Part shown: positions 1-9,768 of the stretch, piece by piece
Layout of the letters: every line of letters begins with the position of its first letter
Position numbering within the stretch: the first letter of the stretch is position 1
From: Peronospora farinosa
Taxonomy: Eukaryota; Oomycota; Peronosporomycetes; Peronosporales; Peronosporaceae
NCBI GenBank assembly: GCA_947646735.1
Contig: CANTFK010000842.1
Coordinates: forward strand, 1-64,000
Length of the DNA: 64,000 nt
Reading direction: 5' to 3'
Notes under the pieces: model-generated
Told to the model about the DNA's origin: nothing
The model's input: only the letters and a program-made list of their open reading frames with translations
Databases searched by the model: none
Translations under genes and position numbers: made by a program

Positions 1-610
1 GGATTGCGAATTTCGCGGCTTAATGATTTGCTTCGACAGCTTGCCCTGTCGGAGTGAGAAGAAATCTGCACGCAAGCGAGATTCATCTTGAATAGGCTCG
101 AAAGCCAGTCGTAAGTCACGCTGGTTATCGTCCAGCGTAGGAAACGTCGACTCATCTACGACGAGCTTTCCGAGGGCCCATTCCTTGGCTTTGCCGGCAA
201 GACGAGACAACAGGAAATTGACCTTGGCCGTCGGAGCGTCAATTAATCTTGACGCTATTGCAATATCCACCTCGCGAAACCAGCGATTGAGGGGGAGACG
301 ATCCGGACCATCACCGGAGTACGTTGACGTCTCTATCTCGATAGCGTCATGGTGCGAAGTGCGCGAGGGAGTCAATACTCGCCGATTTGCTTCGGGCAAG
401 CTCGCGCACCATAAAGCCTTGGATGGCGGCACGTTGATCATCAGGCGTCGCTGTGCTCAGCAGCGACGTCACAATAGTTTCACCAGACACCGCCGCGAGG
501 CGATGTAGTGCCTGCCTCTCCACCGAGGTGAGATGTGGAAAATCAGAATGCTCCAGCGCGACCGCTGGAGCCACCGAAGACTCGCCCATGTTCATCTCGA
601 ATCTGTTCAT
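1..610 (-). pseudogene. Ty3/gypsy gag (capsid) fragment, runs off left edge
   Basis: Minus-strand gag of an LTR retrotransposon. An ATG at 608-610 opens a frame of about 87 codons that stops near 347. The reading then continues in a shifted frame (about 300 to 1) with gag-like text including [16 protein letters not shown] and, nearer the edge, [17 protein letters not shown]. This is the capsid-type segment common in oomycete gypsy elements, and its C-terminal part lies outside the window. The start sits just downstream (in minus sense) of an LTR ending at 637, as expected for a 5' LTR-leader-gag order. The frame break shows the copy is dead or non-autonomous. Confidence 0.75.
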
Positions 611-636
611 TGGAAGGACTACGAAGTGCTACCAGG

Positions 637-945
637 TGTAACGGGCTAAAGACCCGTTACCGTCTTACACTAAAAGGGCGTTGAGGAAGCGCTCTTGATT
701 AACTCGTAAATATAACTCTGTTTTATTTTTGTTTTGTTTTAATTCGCAGTAAGTGCGAATATGTTCCCTAGCTCATGGGAACCACTCAAATATGGAAGTC
801 AATTTATTATTGGCTAATTATTGGGTCTGGCACCCCAATAATAAATTGACGCGCAGTATCCGCTAAATCGGATACTGCCCTATGCCTACTTATGTAATTA
901 TGTATTAATCCTATAACTACTTATGTAATAGGTAGACCCATTACA
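637..945 (-). repeat. 5' LTR of the left-edge gypsy element (309 bp)
   Basis: Read on the minus strand the segment begins TGTAATGGGTC at 945 and ends GCCCGTTACA at 637. This gives the TG...CA ends of an LTR inside longer imperfect inverted termini. On the minus strand, two bases beyond 637, comes TGGTAGCACTTCG, placed and shaped like a tRNA primer-binding site, followed by the gag ATG at 610. The same terminal motif (CTTTAGCCCGTTACA) recurs at 16592-16606. Boundaries are inferred from the termini, not from a second full copy. Confidence 0.65.
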
Positions 946-1960
946 TGTGTAATTTTAGAATCAATAGAGAAAAGAAGTCAATTATTTTAGCTGGCCACGC
1001 ACCTTCATTGTTTTGTTCGCAATTGCAAGACATTCCTGAAAGATCACGCCCGTCATCCAAGCCATTGTGTTGTTTCGGTACGAAAAAACCAAGTGCTTGG
1101 CCTGACTTCTTCTTTTTAAAGTACGAGGGGCTTCTTCGATTCTCCGATTCTCCGATAGCGACAGGCTGCAGCATGTCAGATCCATCGGCAAGTTTGCAGT
1201 GAGAACAATAGATATTTGCGTCTGCAGATGATGTCAGCGCATAAACTGTGTTAGTAAATAACAATTAGCTATCTGAACATTATCTTACTTTTTTTTCTTG
1301 TGTCCTCAATCTCTTGCTGAGCAATAGTCCTGTTAGGTGTCATGCTGTAGAACAGTCCTAATAAAATTAATCAACTTTAATAAGACTCCATTATAGGTAA
1401 TAATTAGACAGGGAAATGATACCAGTTTCATCCAAAATGTAAATGTCACACATTAGCGTGCTCGGCTATGACCTTCTTTATATTAGGCAGATCTTCAGTA
1501 AGAGCCTTCACCTCTACCGAACCTTTTTTGCCATATATGCGAATAGCACGGAGCTTGTGACGTTGTTAGAATTGTTAAAGCCATCCGTGCGTGAAAGTCT
1601 AGTATTCCAAGCGATTAAGCAAGTTGCTTAGCCTTCGCGCAAATAAGTTTTCCAGTGATAATCAGTCCGCGGTGTTGACACTGCAGGACCCAAAGAGCCA
1701 AAGCTTCTTCTAGTATAGGATATTGAGCCAGCCGCTGACGCTTCGCATTTAGACTGCTGTGGATCCATGATCTCCAGATTAGCCCGCTTTTGCATTATCG
1801 TGCTGATCAATGCCTATGACTGCGTTTTGGCAAGGCCGAACTTCTTCGTTGCTCATTTAGCCAGTGCCGTCTGAGATAATCCTGGATTATTAGTCTTGTG
1901 CATGCAAATTTGAAAACGCTGTCCATTGGTAAGCCGAATTTGCGTTATCTTCTACTGTCT
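946..1960 (-). pseudogene. pogo/Tc5-like transposase relic, cut by the LTR at 945
   Basis: Minus strand. Around 1770-1925 the translation resembles the CENP-B/Tc5 helix-turn-helix of pogo-type transposases (NNPGLSQTALAK, then KKFGLAKTQS). Around 1000-1230 it resembles the start of the DDE domain (LADGSDMLQPVAIGES in one frame, then NNTMAWMTGVIFQECL in another, KVRGQLK). In the family the next segment carries the second catalytic Asp (LLLDN...PSH), but here the similarity stops at the LTR boundary near 945. Several stops and frameshifts are present. The order HTH then DDE on the minus strand supports one old DNA transposon interrupted by the retrotransposon. Confidence 0.55.
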
Positions 1961-2430
1961 AGGTAGCACATCAGCAGGTAAGACGCTGTTAAACACTGTT
2001 AAATTATATACAGCTTTTACTATTCGAAAAAATTGACGACATGTCTCACACCTTTAGTCTCGAGTCAAATGAACGAAGGAGCCTAGGACTTACGTTCTGT
2101 CAGCAGTCGGAGCCTTGAGGATGGAGCCTGTTTTGTTTAAGAGGGAAGTGGGGATGGTCTTGTTGTCCAGGTCTGTAATGGGGCACCCTCTTAATTATAC
2201 TTTCGTATGATCAACCTTCAATGATAATAATGAAGGCAGGTGCCTCAAAATCTCTCTTACACAAAGAGACAGAGGAAGCTTATCAACTAAACAAGTGCTT
2301 AGTTGAGAAAGAAAAGAGACCTGTATTAAATATAGTTAAACTATCTTTTAAAACTAAATCATTAATAATCTTGCCTTAACTATATCAAAGTACAAATGTG
2401 TATGCTACCTTCGTGCCCGCCATTCTTTGC
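1961..2430. other. AT-rich stretch with an LTR-start-like motif
   Basis: No convincing gene. At 2184 the motif TGTAATGGGGCACCC resembles the TGTAA(T/C)GGG start of the LTR family seen at 945 and 637. No matching CCCGTTACA end is seen before the RT sequence starts near 2430-2490, so this may be a truncated LTR. The rest is unexplained AT-rich sequence. Confidence 0.3.
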
Positions 2431-2531
2431 ACGCGTCCATCGGTCATTGGTCAGCACCTTAATTAAATTAACGCTACGGAGGTACACCTTCGACACTTGA
2501 AGCATGTATTTCAAGTTATGCGCGAGAATTA

Positions 2532-3642
2532 ACTGCATGCGAATTTGAAAAAATGTGTCTTCTGCGCTCCCGAGATTCCAGTACTCGGTTGCTACGTCAG
2601 CAAGGAAGGTGTCCGCGCTGATCCTGAGAAGATCTCATCGATCTGTTCCTGGCCAACACCCAGGAACCAAACCGAATTACGTCAATGGCTCGGTCTGGCG
2701 AATTACTTGCATAAGTATACGAAGAACTATGCTGAGCTAATTCAGCCATTATCGACATTGCTAAAAATAGACGCAGTATGGTTATGGAAGGAAGAGTATC
2801 AATCTGTCTTCGACTCCGTAAATAAGAGCTTGTCCGAGGCACCGGTGCTGATGTTACCTGATGACTCTAAGCCATTCCACGTCGTGTGTGACGCGAGCAA
2901 TTTCGCTATAGGATGTGCCCTCATCCAATTTGATGACAAGGGTCGAGAGCGCGTCGTGAGTTTTCAATCACGACAGATGAAACCTGTCGAGAAAAATTAT
3001 CCGGTACACGGGAAGGAACTTTTGGCTATGCTTTACGCGCTAATCAAGTTCAGAGTATATTTGCTCGGCGAAAAGATGTTCTCTATCTACACAGATCACG
3101 CATCATTGCGAACCGCCGTCAAGAGTCCTCACTTGTCCCAGCGTATGGCACGGTGGTTGTCATTTTTTGCCGAGTATAATTTTGTGGTGCATTACAAGCC
3201 TGGCAAGAATATTATTCTTGCTGACGCGCTTTCTCTTTGTCCTGATTACGATCCTCAGCGCGACATTGGTTATCAAACGGAGAGTGTTGATGACGACGAA
3301 GATATCTGTGCGTGTTGTATTGAACTGGGGCTTAATGCGATGATTTCGACCCCCGTGCTTTCGATCCGAACTCAGATCGCTGAATCCTACGCGAATGATT
3401 CCTTCTATGCAGTAATCATCAACTATCGCAGGGACTCGAGTGAAAAATTACTCGCGAAGTTGACGAAACCAACACGCGACAACATCAAGCGTTACGCGCT
3501 TAACGGTCCGTTGCTGACGTACACGATGAACGTCTTTCATCCACCGCGTGTCGTCATCCCTTCTGATGACGACCTTCGAGCCCGATTGGTTTATGAGTTT
3601 CACGACAGTCCAGATGACGGACACACCTGGGTCGCAAAATAA
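2532..3642 (+). pseudogene. RT thumb, RNase H and integrase N-terminal region
   Basis: Open frame of about 370 codons. It starts with the RT connection typical of oomycete gypsy elements (PVLGCYVSKEGVRADPEK, LRQWLGLANYLHKY). RNase H follows with its acidic residues in context: VCDASNFAIG, GKELLAMLYAL, YTDHASL and ADALS. The C-terminal third enters the integrase N-terminal region (VIPSDDDLRARLVYEFHD), and the frame stops at 3640-3642 before the zinc-binding cysteines. The same frame continues upstream of 2532 beyond a TAA (LKHVFQVMREN, stop, LHANLKK), so the ATG-like starts inside are not genuine translation starts. Confidence 0.8.
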
Positions 3643-3652
3643 CGATTTGCGC

Positions 3653-4818
3653 CTATTTCTCGCATGTTTTTTCTGGCCGCGAATGTAATTTCATCCAGAA
3701 ATGGGTGCACTCCTGTGAAACCTGCCATAGTGTGAAGTCCGCGCCTTCTTCACAAGCCTCAATGCGTCCGCTTCCGATTTCTTTGGAAGCCTGGCGTTCT
3801 GTCTGTATGGATTTTATCTTTGGACTTTCACCGGATAAACAGAAACGCACGGGCATATTGGTATTAGTGGATCAACTTAGCAAAATGGTGCATTTTTCTC
3901 CAGTCTCCGCCCACATCAAGGCGGATAAGACAGCAAGGATCTTCATTGATCTTATCTTCAGGCACCACGGCTTGCCAGAATCTATTGTTTCGGACCGTGA
4001 CCCGCGTTTCACTTCGGCTTTTTGGGCCGAATTATTCCAACTATTAGACACGCGGTTGCTTATGTCTACGGCGGCCCATCCAGAGACGGATGGGCAAACG
4101 AAGCGCGTGAACAGAGTGCTCGAAGATGTCTTGCGCAGTTATGCAACATCGTTCTCATCATGGAGTTCATTTCTCCCACTTGCAGAGTTTGCAATCAACA
4201 ATTCTGTACATGGGTCAACCGGGTTGAAGCCCTTTTTCATTAACAACGCGAGGCATCCTCGCGTTTCGGCGCTGCTTGCTCTCTCAGCTTCAGAAAACCC
4301 TGTCTCCAAGCTTGGTGGGGGAGAATCTACGGATGGAATTGCGCCGAAACTATTGATGATTGATTACGATGCGCATAAGGTTGCTGTCGATGCACCTAAT
4401 TCTGGTAATTTTGTGGCCAACGGCATATCGACTCCTGACGCGATGCTTTCCATCGCGTCTTCCGTTGCCAATTTTGCTCCAAAAGAACATACGTCGCCTG
4501 TAAGTTCGGCTGCAGTAACCGAATTTCTGATATTACGACAAGAAATCACGCGCCTTTTGTGCGTGATGCATCCTACAAGAGGCAGTCGACAAGCAAAAGG
4601 AGAATGCAGACAGAAGAGGTCGAAAGAATATGTTGACATTTCAAGAAGGTGACAGAGTATTGTTATCAACAAGTGGATTACCAAACACCTCAGTGACGAA
4701 TTTGGGCGCTAATAAGTTAGCGCCAAGCTATATTGGCCCATTTCGGGTTGTCAAGGTGCATGGTGACGCTTACACGCTAGACATACCTACATCTATGCGT
4801 TTGCACCCCACATTCTAA
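3653..4818 (+). pseudogene. Integrase core and C-terminal part
   Basis: Continues the same pol in another frame. CETCHSVKSA supplies the integrase zinc cysteines, then the DDE core: MDFIFGLSPDKQK (first Asp), SDRDPRFTSAFW (second Asp) and NRVLEDVLRSY (Glu). A frame shift near 4625 leads to the integrase C-terminal module (FQEGDRVLLST, YIGPFRVVKVHGDAYTLD). This ends in a TAA at 4816 where family members continue into VGRLKAYLPA, text that is present just after the stop. The copy is therefore inactive by at least one frameshift and one nonsense change. Confidence 0.8.
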
Positions 4819-5470
4819 GTCGGGCGCCTCAAGGCTTACCTGCCGGCGGATCTCCCTTCGAATCTTCCCCGCTCTTCTGTGCCGGCTCGAAATCCGACAT
4901 CCCTCGACGACGACGTTGACGACGACTGCAGCCAAGTCCTGCCCGAACACGTGCAGACTCTATTTGCTGGGGTCCTCCGAACGCAGTCGTCTCAAGTTGA
5001 CGTAGGCGCTCAACCAGTACTCGCTGCTCTCGTCGAGTCCCTCAACAGTCTCACTTGCAGCATTAGCACGATCACGAACACTCTCCGCCAGGTCGCGAGC
5101 ATCAAGTAGGGCGTTCTTTGACTCTTCGACTTTAGCGCGAAGAAGACGCAACTCGTCATTCGACTGTACAGGCGCCCGATTGCGCGAATCGGCTCTCACT
5201 TCAGAGATCTTTCGTCGTGATGTTTCTCCTCCCTTAACTGATGCATCGGGTGTGCGACGCTGGGTTGTCGACCGTATTTTCGATCACGAGGATCATAAGT
5301 TTTATGCACCGAGTAGTGACTCGGCGCCCATGAAGAACCATTTCGAGAAACATTACAGGGTTCGCTGGTTAAGATATTCGCGGACGATACATGGAAACCT
5401 CGAAATATGATGGCTCAGGATGTACCAGACGTGGTCGAGGGTTAGAGTCGCGTAGGAAGTCGGCGATAGC
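4819..5470 (+). pseudogene. Pol C-terminal tail with broken chromodomain
   Basis: After the stop, reading continues VGRLKAYLPADLPS and an acidic linker. At about 5245-5460 a chromodomain-like segment appears: RRWVVDRIFDHEDHK, HYRVRWLRYS, then after a single frame shift near 5375 DDTWKPRNMMAQDVPDVVE. The spacing (VxxI, then hYxVRWxxY, then TWxPxxxL) matches chromodomains that target chromoviruses to chromatin. Beyond 5470 nothing further of pol is seen. Confidence 0.65.
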
Positions 5471-5630
5471 GAGCGATGCTGCCGATTCCATCCCCAATCT
5501 AGCGAGCCGTGATGCTCGTGAGCAACAGAACTTTGACGACGAGTCCTCGAGCGATTCCGAGTTTTATTATGAGGCTCGAGAAAACTTGTATGGCATTTGC
5601 GACTATGTGAGATGCCATAGCAAATCGAAT

Positions 5631-5703
5631 GTGGCGCACGTGGGATCGAACCAGCGACATCACGATCACGAACTTAGTGGTAAACCATTGCACCAATGGA
5701 ATG
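5631..5703 (-). tRNA. tRNA-like relic (or tRNA-primed PBS)
   Basis: On the minus strand a T-arm-like GGTTCGATCCC lies about 40 nt after a D-arm-like TTGGTGCAATGG, with the total length of a tRNA. Only three T-stem pairs form, I cannot fold a clean anticodon stem, and the acceptor strands do not match, so this is not a working tRNA. On the plus strand TGGCGCACGTGGGATCGAAC (from about 5631) also reads like a primer-binding site (TGG plus the complement of a tRNA 3' end). A tRNA-derived repeat is a third possibility. Confidence 0.3.
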
Positions 5704-5715
5704 ATATCGAATGAA

Positions 5716-6590
5716 GAGTTTCGTTATGAGTTCTCGCAATTCTGGATGATTGGCGCCGATATAATGTGTACAGCGTTTACGGGGTAAAGTGTGGGTGGGC
5801 GCTACCAACACTTGGAGTGATGATGTGTCAAAGCTCGCGATTTTATGCGAGAGGTGTCTGGGCGTCTGGAAAGAATGAGGATTGTCAGGCGAAGCAAATG
5901 GACGACAGCAACGGGCGTGGTAGGAGCATGGATACACTCATGACTCCACCCATCAATTTAAGCTTGTCTGCATCGGCCCTGGAAAGGGAATAATGATGTA
6001 TATGAATAGCTTAGATAAATTGCCACATTTACAGGTTACGACTACGAGAGGCCAGTGCAACCGCCTTCTTATTTTAGATATGAACAGGCTGAATTATAGA
6101 GAACCACGGCAAGAAATGATTATCATATTGCACACGGTCAATCTGTGCACGGAATCCCACTTGAAGAGGTGCACGCGGCCATATGCAAGGCCAAGTTCAG
6201 CGCTTGAACGGTCAAGCACAAAGGTAACTACTACAAGTTAGATAAGAAATTTTAAGGCAGGAGAAATGTGGAATTCGATCATTTGATGGCTGAGAACTCT
6301 AAAAATGCCTCTAGTCTGTTTTTATGTAAAAGGGGGTCGAAGATTTAAGCGCCAAGTTTCGTTGATACAATAGTCTTGTATTTTTTATGACCGGAGGACG
6401 CCAAAGGTAATTTACTTGACTTATACTGCAGAGAGGCATTATAGCAGACAAGTTGCGTTGTAACAAACCTAAATTGATGGACCAGTATTACTCCGGGTCA
6501 AGCGATGCGATTGTTTACACAACCGAAGGGTCCTAGATGAAATTGGCCAGGGGCGTACCTATATCCAACAGCTATCTCTGAGGCTACCAG
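5716..6590. other. No gene recognised
   Basis: Short open frames only, none with recognisable domains or consistent codon pattern. No LTR termini, tandem repeats or RNA structures stood out. Probably decayed repeat sequence between mobile elements. Confidence 0.4.
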
Positions 6591-6592
6591 AA

Positions 6593-7149
6593 TTGGAGGA
6601 TACTATTGAATTGCTCCCTCATTTTTTGGTCGCGTCATCCGATTGGTCTCGGGTCAGGGTCGTGAATGAACTCGCAACGACTTGTAGTCAGCCCAGAGAG
6701 AGCGATGGCCGTCTGAGTGCGGTATGTTCCATTACACTGATGATGTCAAAGAACGCGGTGGAAACAGCGATCCTCGCATACACATACATTGGCCGAACAG
6801 GGGAGATCCGATTCACAAAAAGGCGATCGAACAGCAGTTTTTGCATACACAGACATCGGTCGGAAAGGGGTTTCCTAGTCTCAATAAGGCGGTCGAGCAG
6901 ATGCTCTCGCAAACACACACATCGATCAAGCAGAGGATTTCGAGTTTTACCGAGTCAGTCGAAATTGAGCTACCGTATACAACTGAGACGGTCGAAGACG
7001 AGCTCCCGCCTCTGATTGACGGATGTGGGTGGACTATGGATCTAGCCTCTGGCGGAGGCTCGAGACGCAAAAGAATTCGAAAAAAGGAGCACGCCGATCA
7101 CCGAAAAGACGAAATTCACGTCAAGATGCTGATGCATTTGATTCCGTAG
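6593..7149 (+). pseudogene. Unknown reading frame with 22-residue (66-bp) repeats
   Basis: Plus strand. From about 6750 the translation shows four diverged copies of a 22-residue unit. Each begins K/E-A/S-(V/I)-E and is followed by a threonine-rich segment: KAIEQQFLHTQTSV..., KAVEQMLSQTHTSI..., ESVEIELPYTTETV.... A first copy, NAVETAILAYTYIGRTG..., lies in the neighbouring frame, so one frameshift separates copy 1 from copies 2-4. Upstream, LPELEDTIELLPHFL may be an older unit. The frame ends at 7149. I do not recognise a family. It could be a repeat-containing host gene relic or part of a mobile element's accessory frame. Confidence 0.4.
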
Positions 7150-7439
7150 TGACGGAATCCGTATGCGCGCTTGAATATGTGGATGGGTCTCCGTATCGTG
7201 ACCGCTACATTGAGGAGCGAATTCTCCGTGCACTGCTGCAGAGATCACATCATTGTCAGACCTTCATGGAAAGTTTTACTTCACGATCTCAATCCTGGCG
7301 CATCGAGAAAGTGCTTGTTTAGTGTTGAGATTCTCTTCGTGCTTCGAGCAACCCTGTCTACGATATAACCCGTGAGCACGCCGATATCTTTCTGGAGATA
7401 TTACCGCTGAGCTTCCAGCATAAGGATCGCGATCTCGAC
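7150..7439. other. No gene recognised
   Basis: About 290 bases between the 22-residue repeat relic and the 3' end of the minus-strand gypsy element. Short open frames only, nothing assignable. Confidence 0.3.
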
Positions 7440-7499
7440 GCCTAGTTCATCCTAATAATAATGTGGCTTCCAACTTAGATCGCGTTCTCATCCATCAAT

Positions 7500-8400
7500 A
7501 AAGAAAAATGGCGTGTCGCCGCGCACCCGATCTTGGGCGGTATTGATCGCGAAGGTTAAACGCTCGGCATACTTGTCCCAATCTTGTTGATTATCGTCAG
7601 AGACAGACATCTTTCATTCACGAGTCATAGTTTGCACCATATGCTCAGAAGTTCCATTTTCTTGAGGTCGATATGCCATCGTTGCCCTTTGCTTCTGACC
7701 AATAATTTGGTTGACTGCAAGAAAAAAATCAGACATAAACCCGGGTTCTCGGTCATGACGTATTGCTTCACTAGCACCAAAACGAAAAAGACGCAATCTT
7801 CATAATTTTGAGCGATAGTTTGGGCCGTTCGAGACGAACTTGCTGTGGCGATCACGTAGCCAGAATATGAATCCACCCAGATAAGTAACTCGGTATTTTT
7901 TAAACGATTTGGGTAGAGAAAGGATATGATACATGGCGATAATTTGAAAAAGATAGGTAGCCCGTAGATTTTCCGGTAATTTTCCAGCGATCACGGGACG
8001 TCCCTTTCCAGTTTCACAATCCGTACACTGATTCACAAAGTGCTTACACTCCGGTATAAACAAACCCCTCCAGTGAAAATGTGCTCTAATTCGCTGGAAG
8101 GTTCTTTCAATTTCCTAGTGGCCCCCTTCCAAACTAGAATGATAATGATGGAGAAAATCTTCCTGCAAATTTGCGGAATCACCAGACGAGCGATCTTAAC
8201 TCGATCTTCTAATTTTGTTGTGGTTTCAGTGAAAAAAGACAACAGAATATCTTCATCCACTTCATAGTCATTAGCAATCTTGGCACATGATTTCGCTTCT
8301 TCGATCGTCAATGTCGAGATTTCACCGACCAAATATGTCTTCAAATTAATAACCCAAGATCCTTCAGTTTGAGAACGCTGTATGCGATCCCTTCTCATTT
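7500..8400 (-). pseudogene. Integrase relic of the dual-RNase-H element
   Basis: Broken frames together cover the integrase: zinc-region text (HFVNQCTDCETGKGRPV), the core with QIIAMYHILSLPKS (first catalytic Asp changed to Tyr in this copy), RHDREPGFMSDFF (second Asp) and QENGTSEHMVQT (Glu), then QDRVRGDTPFF near 7510. The parallel region at 58375-59142 has the same motifs in one open frame with the Asp intact. Loss of the first Asp and the frameshifts make this copy inactive. Confidence 0.75.
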
Positions 8401-8599
8401 GTTGTACAAATTATACCTGCAAAATACTTAATTGCGACATTTTCTTCGTGGTGGTTGGGTAATCGCCGCTACTTTAATTACTGACTCGTATCTTGAGGAT
8501 TCGCAATTCATCCAACCGATTAAGCGTAATTAAATCTCGGCGATCCTCATCCGTAGTCACACTCTCTCCCTCTTCTCGCTGCAATGCGGTACCAGCCAA

Positions 8600-8840
8600 T
8601 CGATTTGTGCTCTGATTCCAATCGCGTTTCATATGTCGAAACTCATTGTCAGCTTACGAAAGCAATTTCTCCAACGCTTTATGTTGCAAAAATTGTAGGC
8701 CTGGCGCTTTACAATCAATCTCACCACGCATTTGTCGAATCATCAGATTTGAGTCTCCGCAAATGACGACTTGTTCCCGGTCTCGGTTGACGAGTAATTC
8801 AAAGACCAGCAACATACTGTCGTATACTTCTTCGATCATT
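8600..8840 (-). pseudogene. Second (additional) RNase H fragment
   Basis: A 61-codon minus-strand frame contains VICGDSNLMIRQMRGEIDCK, near-identical in layout to GDSNLVIRQMRGEIECK in the additional RNase H at 59350-59760. The flanking EVYDSMLLVFELL corresponds to the AEYEGMLLGFDLL helix, but the glutamate-bearing part is altered. This is the type I RNase H found as an extra domain after the normal gypsy RNase H in some lineages, not the canonical one. Confidence 0.65.
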
Positions 8841-9264
8841 GTCAGGTTATCTGAATGTTTAAAATGCTGCCTCTATAATTTTTCACCCTGGTAGTTGCCA
8901 TACGATTTCATTTCTCCCACAGTAGCGTGCGGCATACTTATAGTCCGTCTCGGCTGTTTCGGGGGGGGGGGGGAGCGATAGCAATTACTACCTCATCGTT
9001 CTTCACGGGGTGTTATACTTGACGCCAAAGATCCGAGTATTTTGTCTTCATCCTTCTCACATCTCTTGATCTCCAATGTTCAAGTCGATAATAAGGCGGC
9101 CCAATTTCCTAGTCTTCCATTTAACACCGAAAGATTACACTTAGCAGGCCAACGTTGAATAACGCGTAAAAAAGCCTTTATTTCTCGCGAGACTAACATG
9201 TGTTCAAATTCCGGTGAAGTGCTACCACCATTTTCTCGACCACCCCGTAATTTGCTTTATTCAG

Positions 9265-9666
9265 CTACAACGTTCGACATGAAACTGTTACCGGCCAATA
9301 TATGCCGTCAGATTCCTGCAGCAAAGTTGCTGATACCGCCCATTTACTAGCTTCAACGACAACCACTAGAGGTCTATCTGAATCGAAGAGTTTTAGGATC
9401 GGGGTATTGGCGATCTTGGATTTTAACATAGTAAACGCGATCATTGATTTTTCCCAACGAGTCTGAACTTCCCAATATGGATCGCCCCTTAATTCAGGTT
9501 TTCGATCTGGATCGCCAAATATATCAGATTTTCGATCTGGATCGCCTCCAATTACATAGTCTCGATCTAGATCGCGGCAGTTGCTTTCTTGACGGTGACA
9601 ACCGTTACCATTTTCGTTATCTGAGGTCAATGCGTTCACCTTATCCAACGGCGAATAATGTAACAA
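9265..9666 (-). pseudogene. RT-RNase H connection with an inserted DPDRK repeat
   Basis: A minus-strand frame of 133 codons. Its second half (KSMIAFTMLKSKIANTPILK then DSDRPLVVVVEASKWAVSA) is the gypsy RT-RNase H junction and matches 60210-60440. Before it, where the other copy has a charged linker, this copy carries a short tandem repeat (DRDYVIGGDPDRK, SDIFGDPDRK, PELRGDPYWE) encoded by about 30-bp units. The repeat keeps the frame open, so it expanded in frame. Confidence 0.6.
9470..9580. repeat. Tandem repeat, about 30 bp, TTTCGATCTGGATCGCC core
   Basis: At least three diverged copies of a unit with the core TCGATCTGGATCGCC, inside the pol frame described above. The GGATCGC core also forms the 18-bp repeat at 12375-12615. 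Confidence 0.7.
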
Positions 9667-9768
9667 TCTGCTTCCCGTAATTCATACAACACCGACGCAT
9701 AACTCGCATAGTCTTCGACAAATCGACTACAGTAATTCAAAATGCTCATAAATCACTGCTACTGCCCT

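Larger units (their letters stand above)
2430..5470 (+). mobile_element. Ty3/gypsy retrotransposon pol, chromodomain lineage, degraded
   Basis: Plus-strand pol remnant in the order RT C-terminal part, RNase H, integrase zinc region, integrase core, integrase C-terminus, chromodomain. The integrase-after-RNase-H order identifies Ty3/gypsy rather than Ty1/copia. Damage seen: an in-frame TAA at 2529, a frame break near 3642, another near 4625, a stop at 4816 and a frame break inside the chromodomain near 5375. No gag, protease or RT catalytic core lies upstream, so the copy is 5'-truncated. Parts are listed separately. Confidence 0.8.

Noticed and set aside
8961..8973. Run of about 13 G bases
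   Set aside because: A homopolymer in decayed retrotransposon sequence. A G-quadruplex role is not supported by position near any gene.
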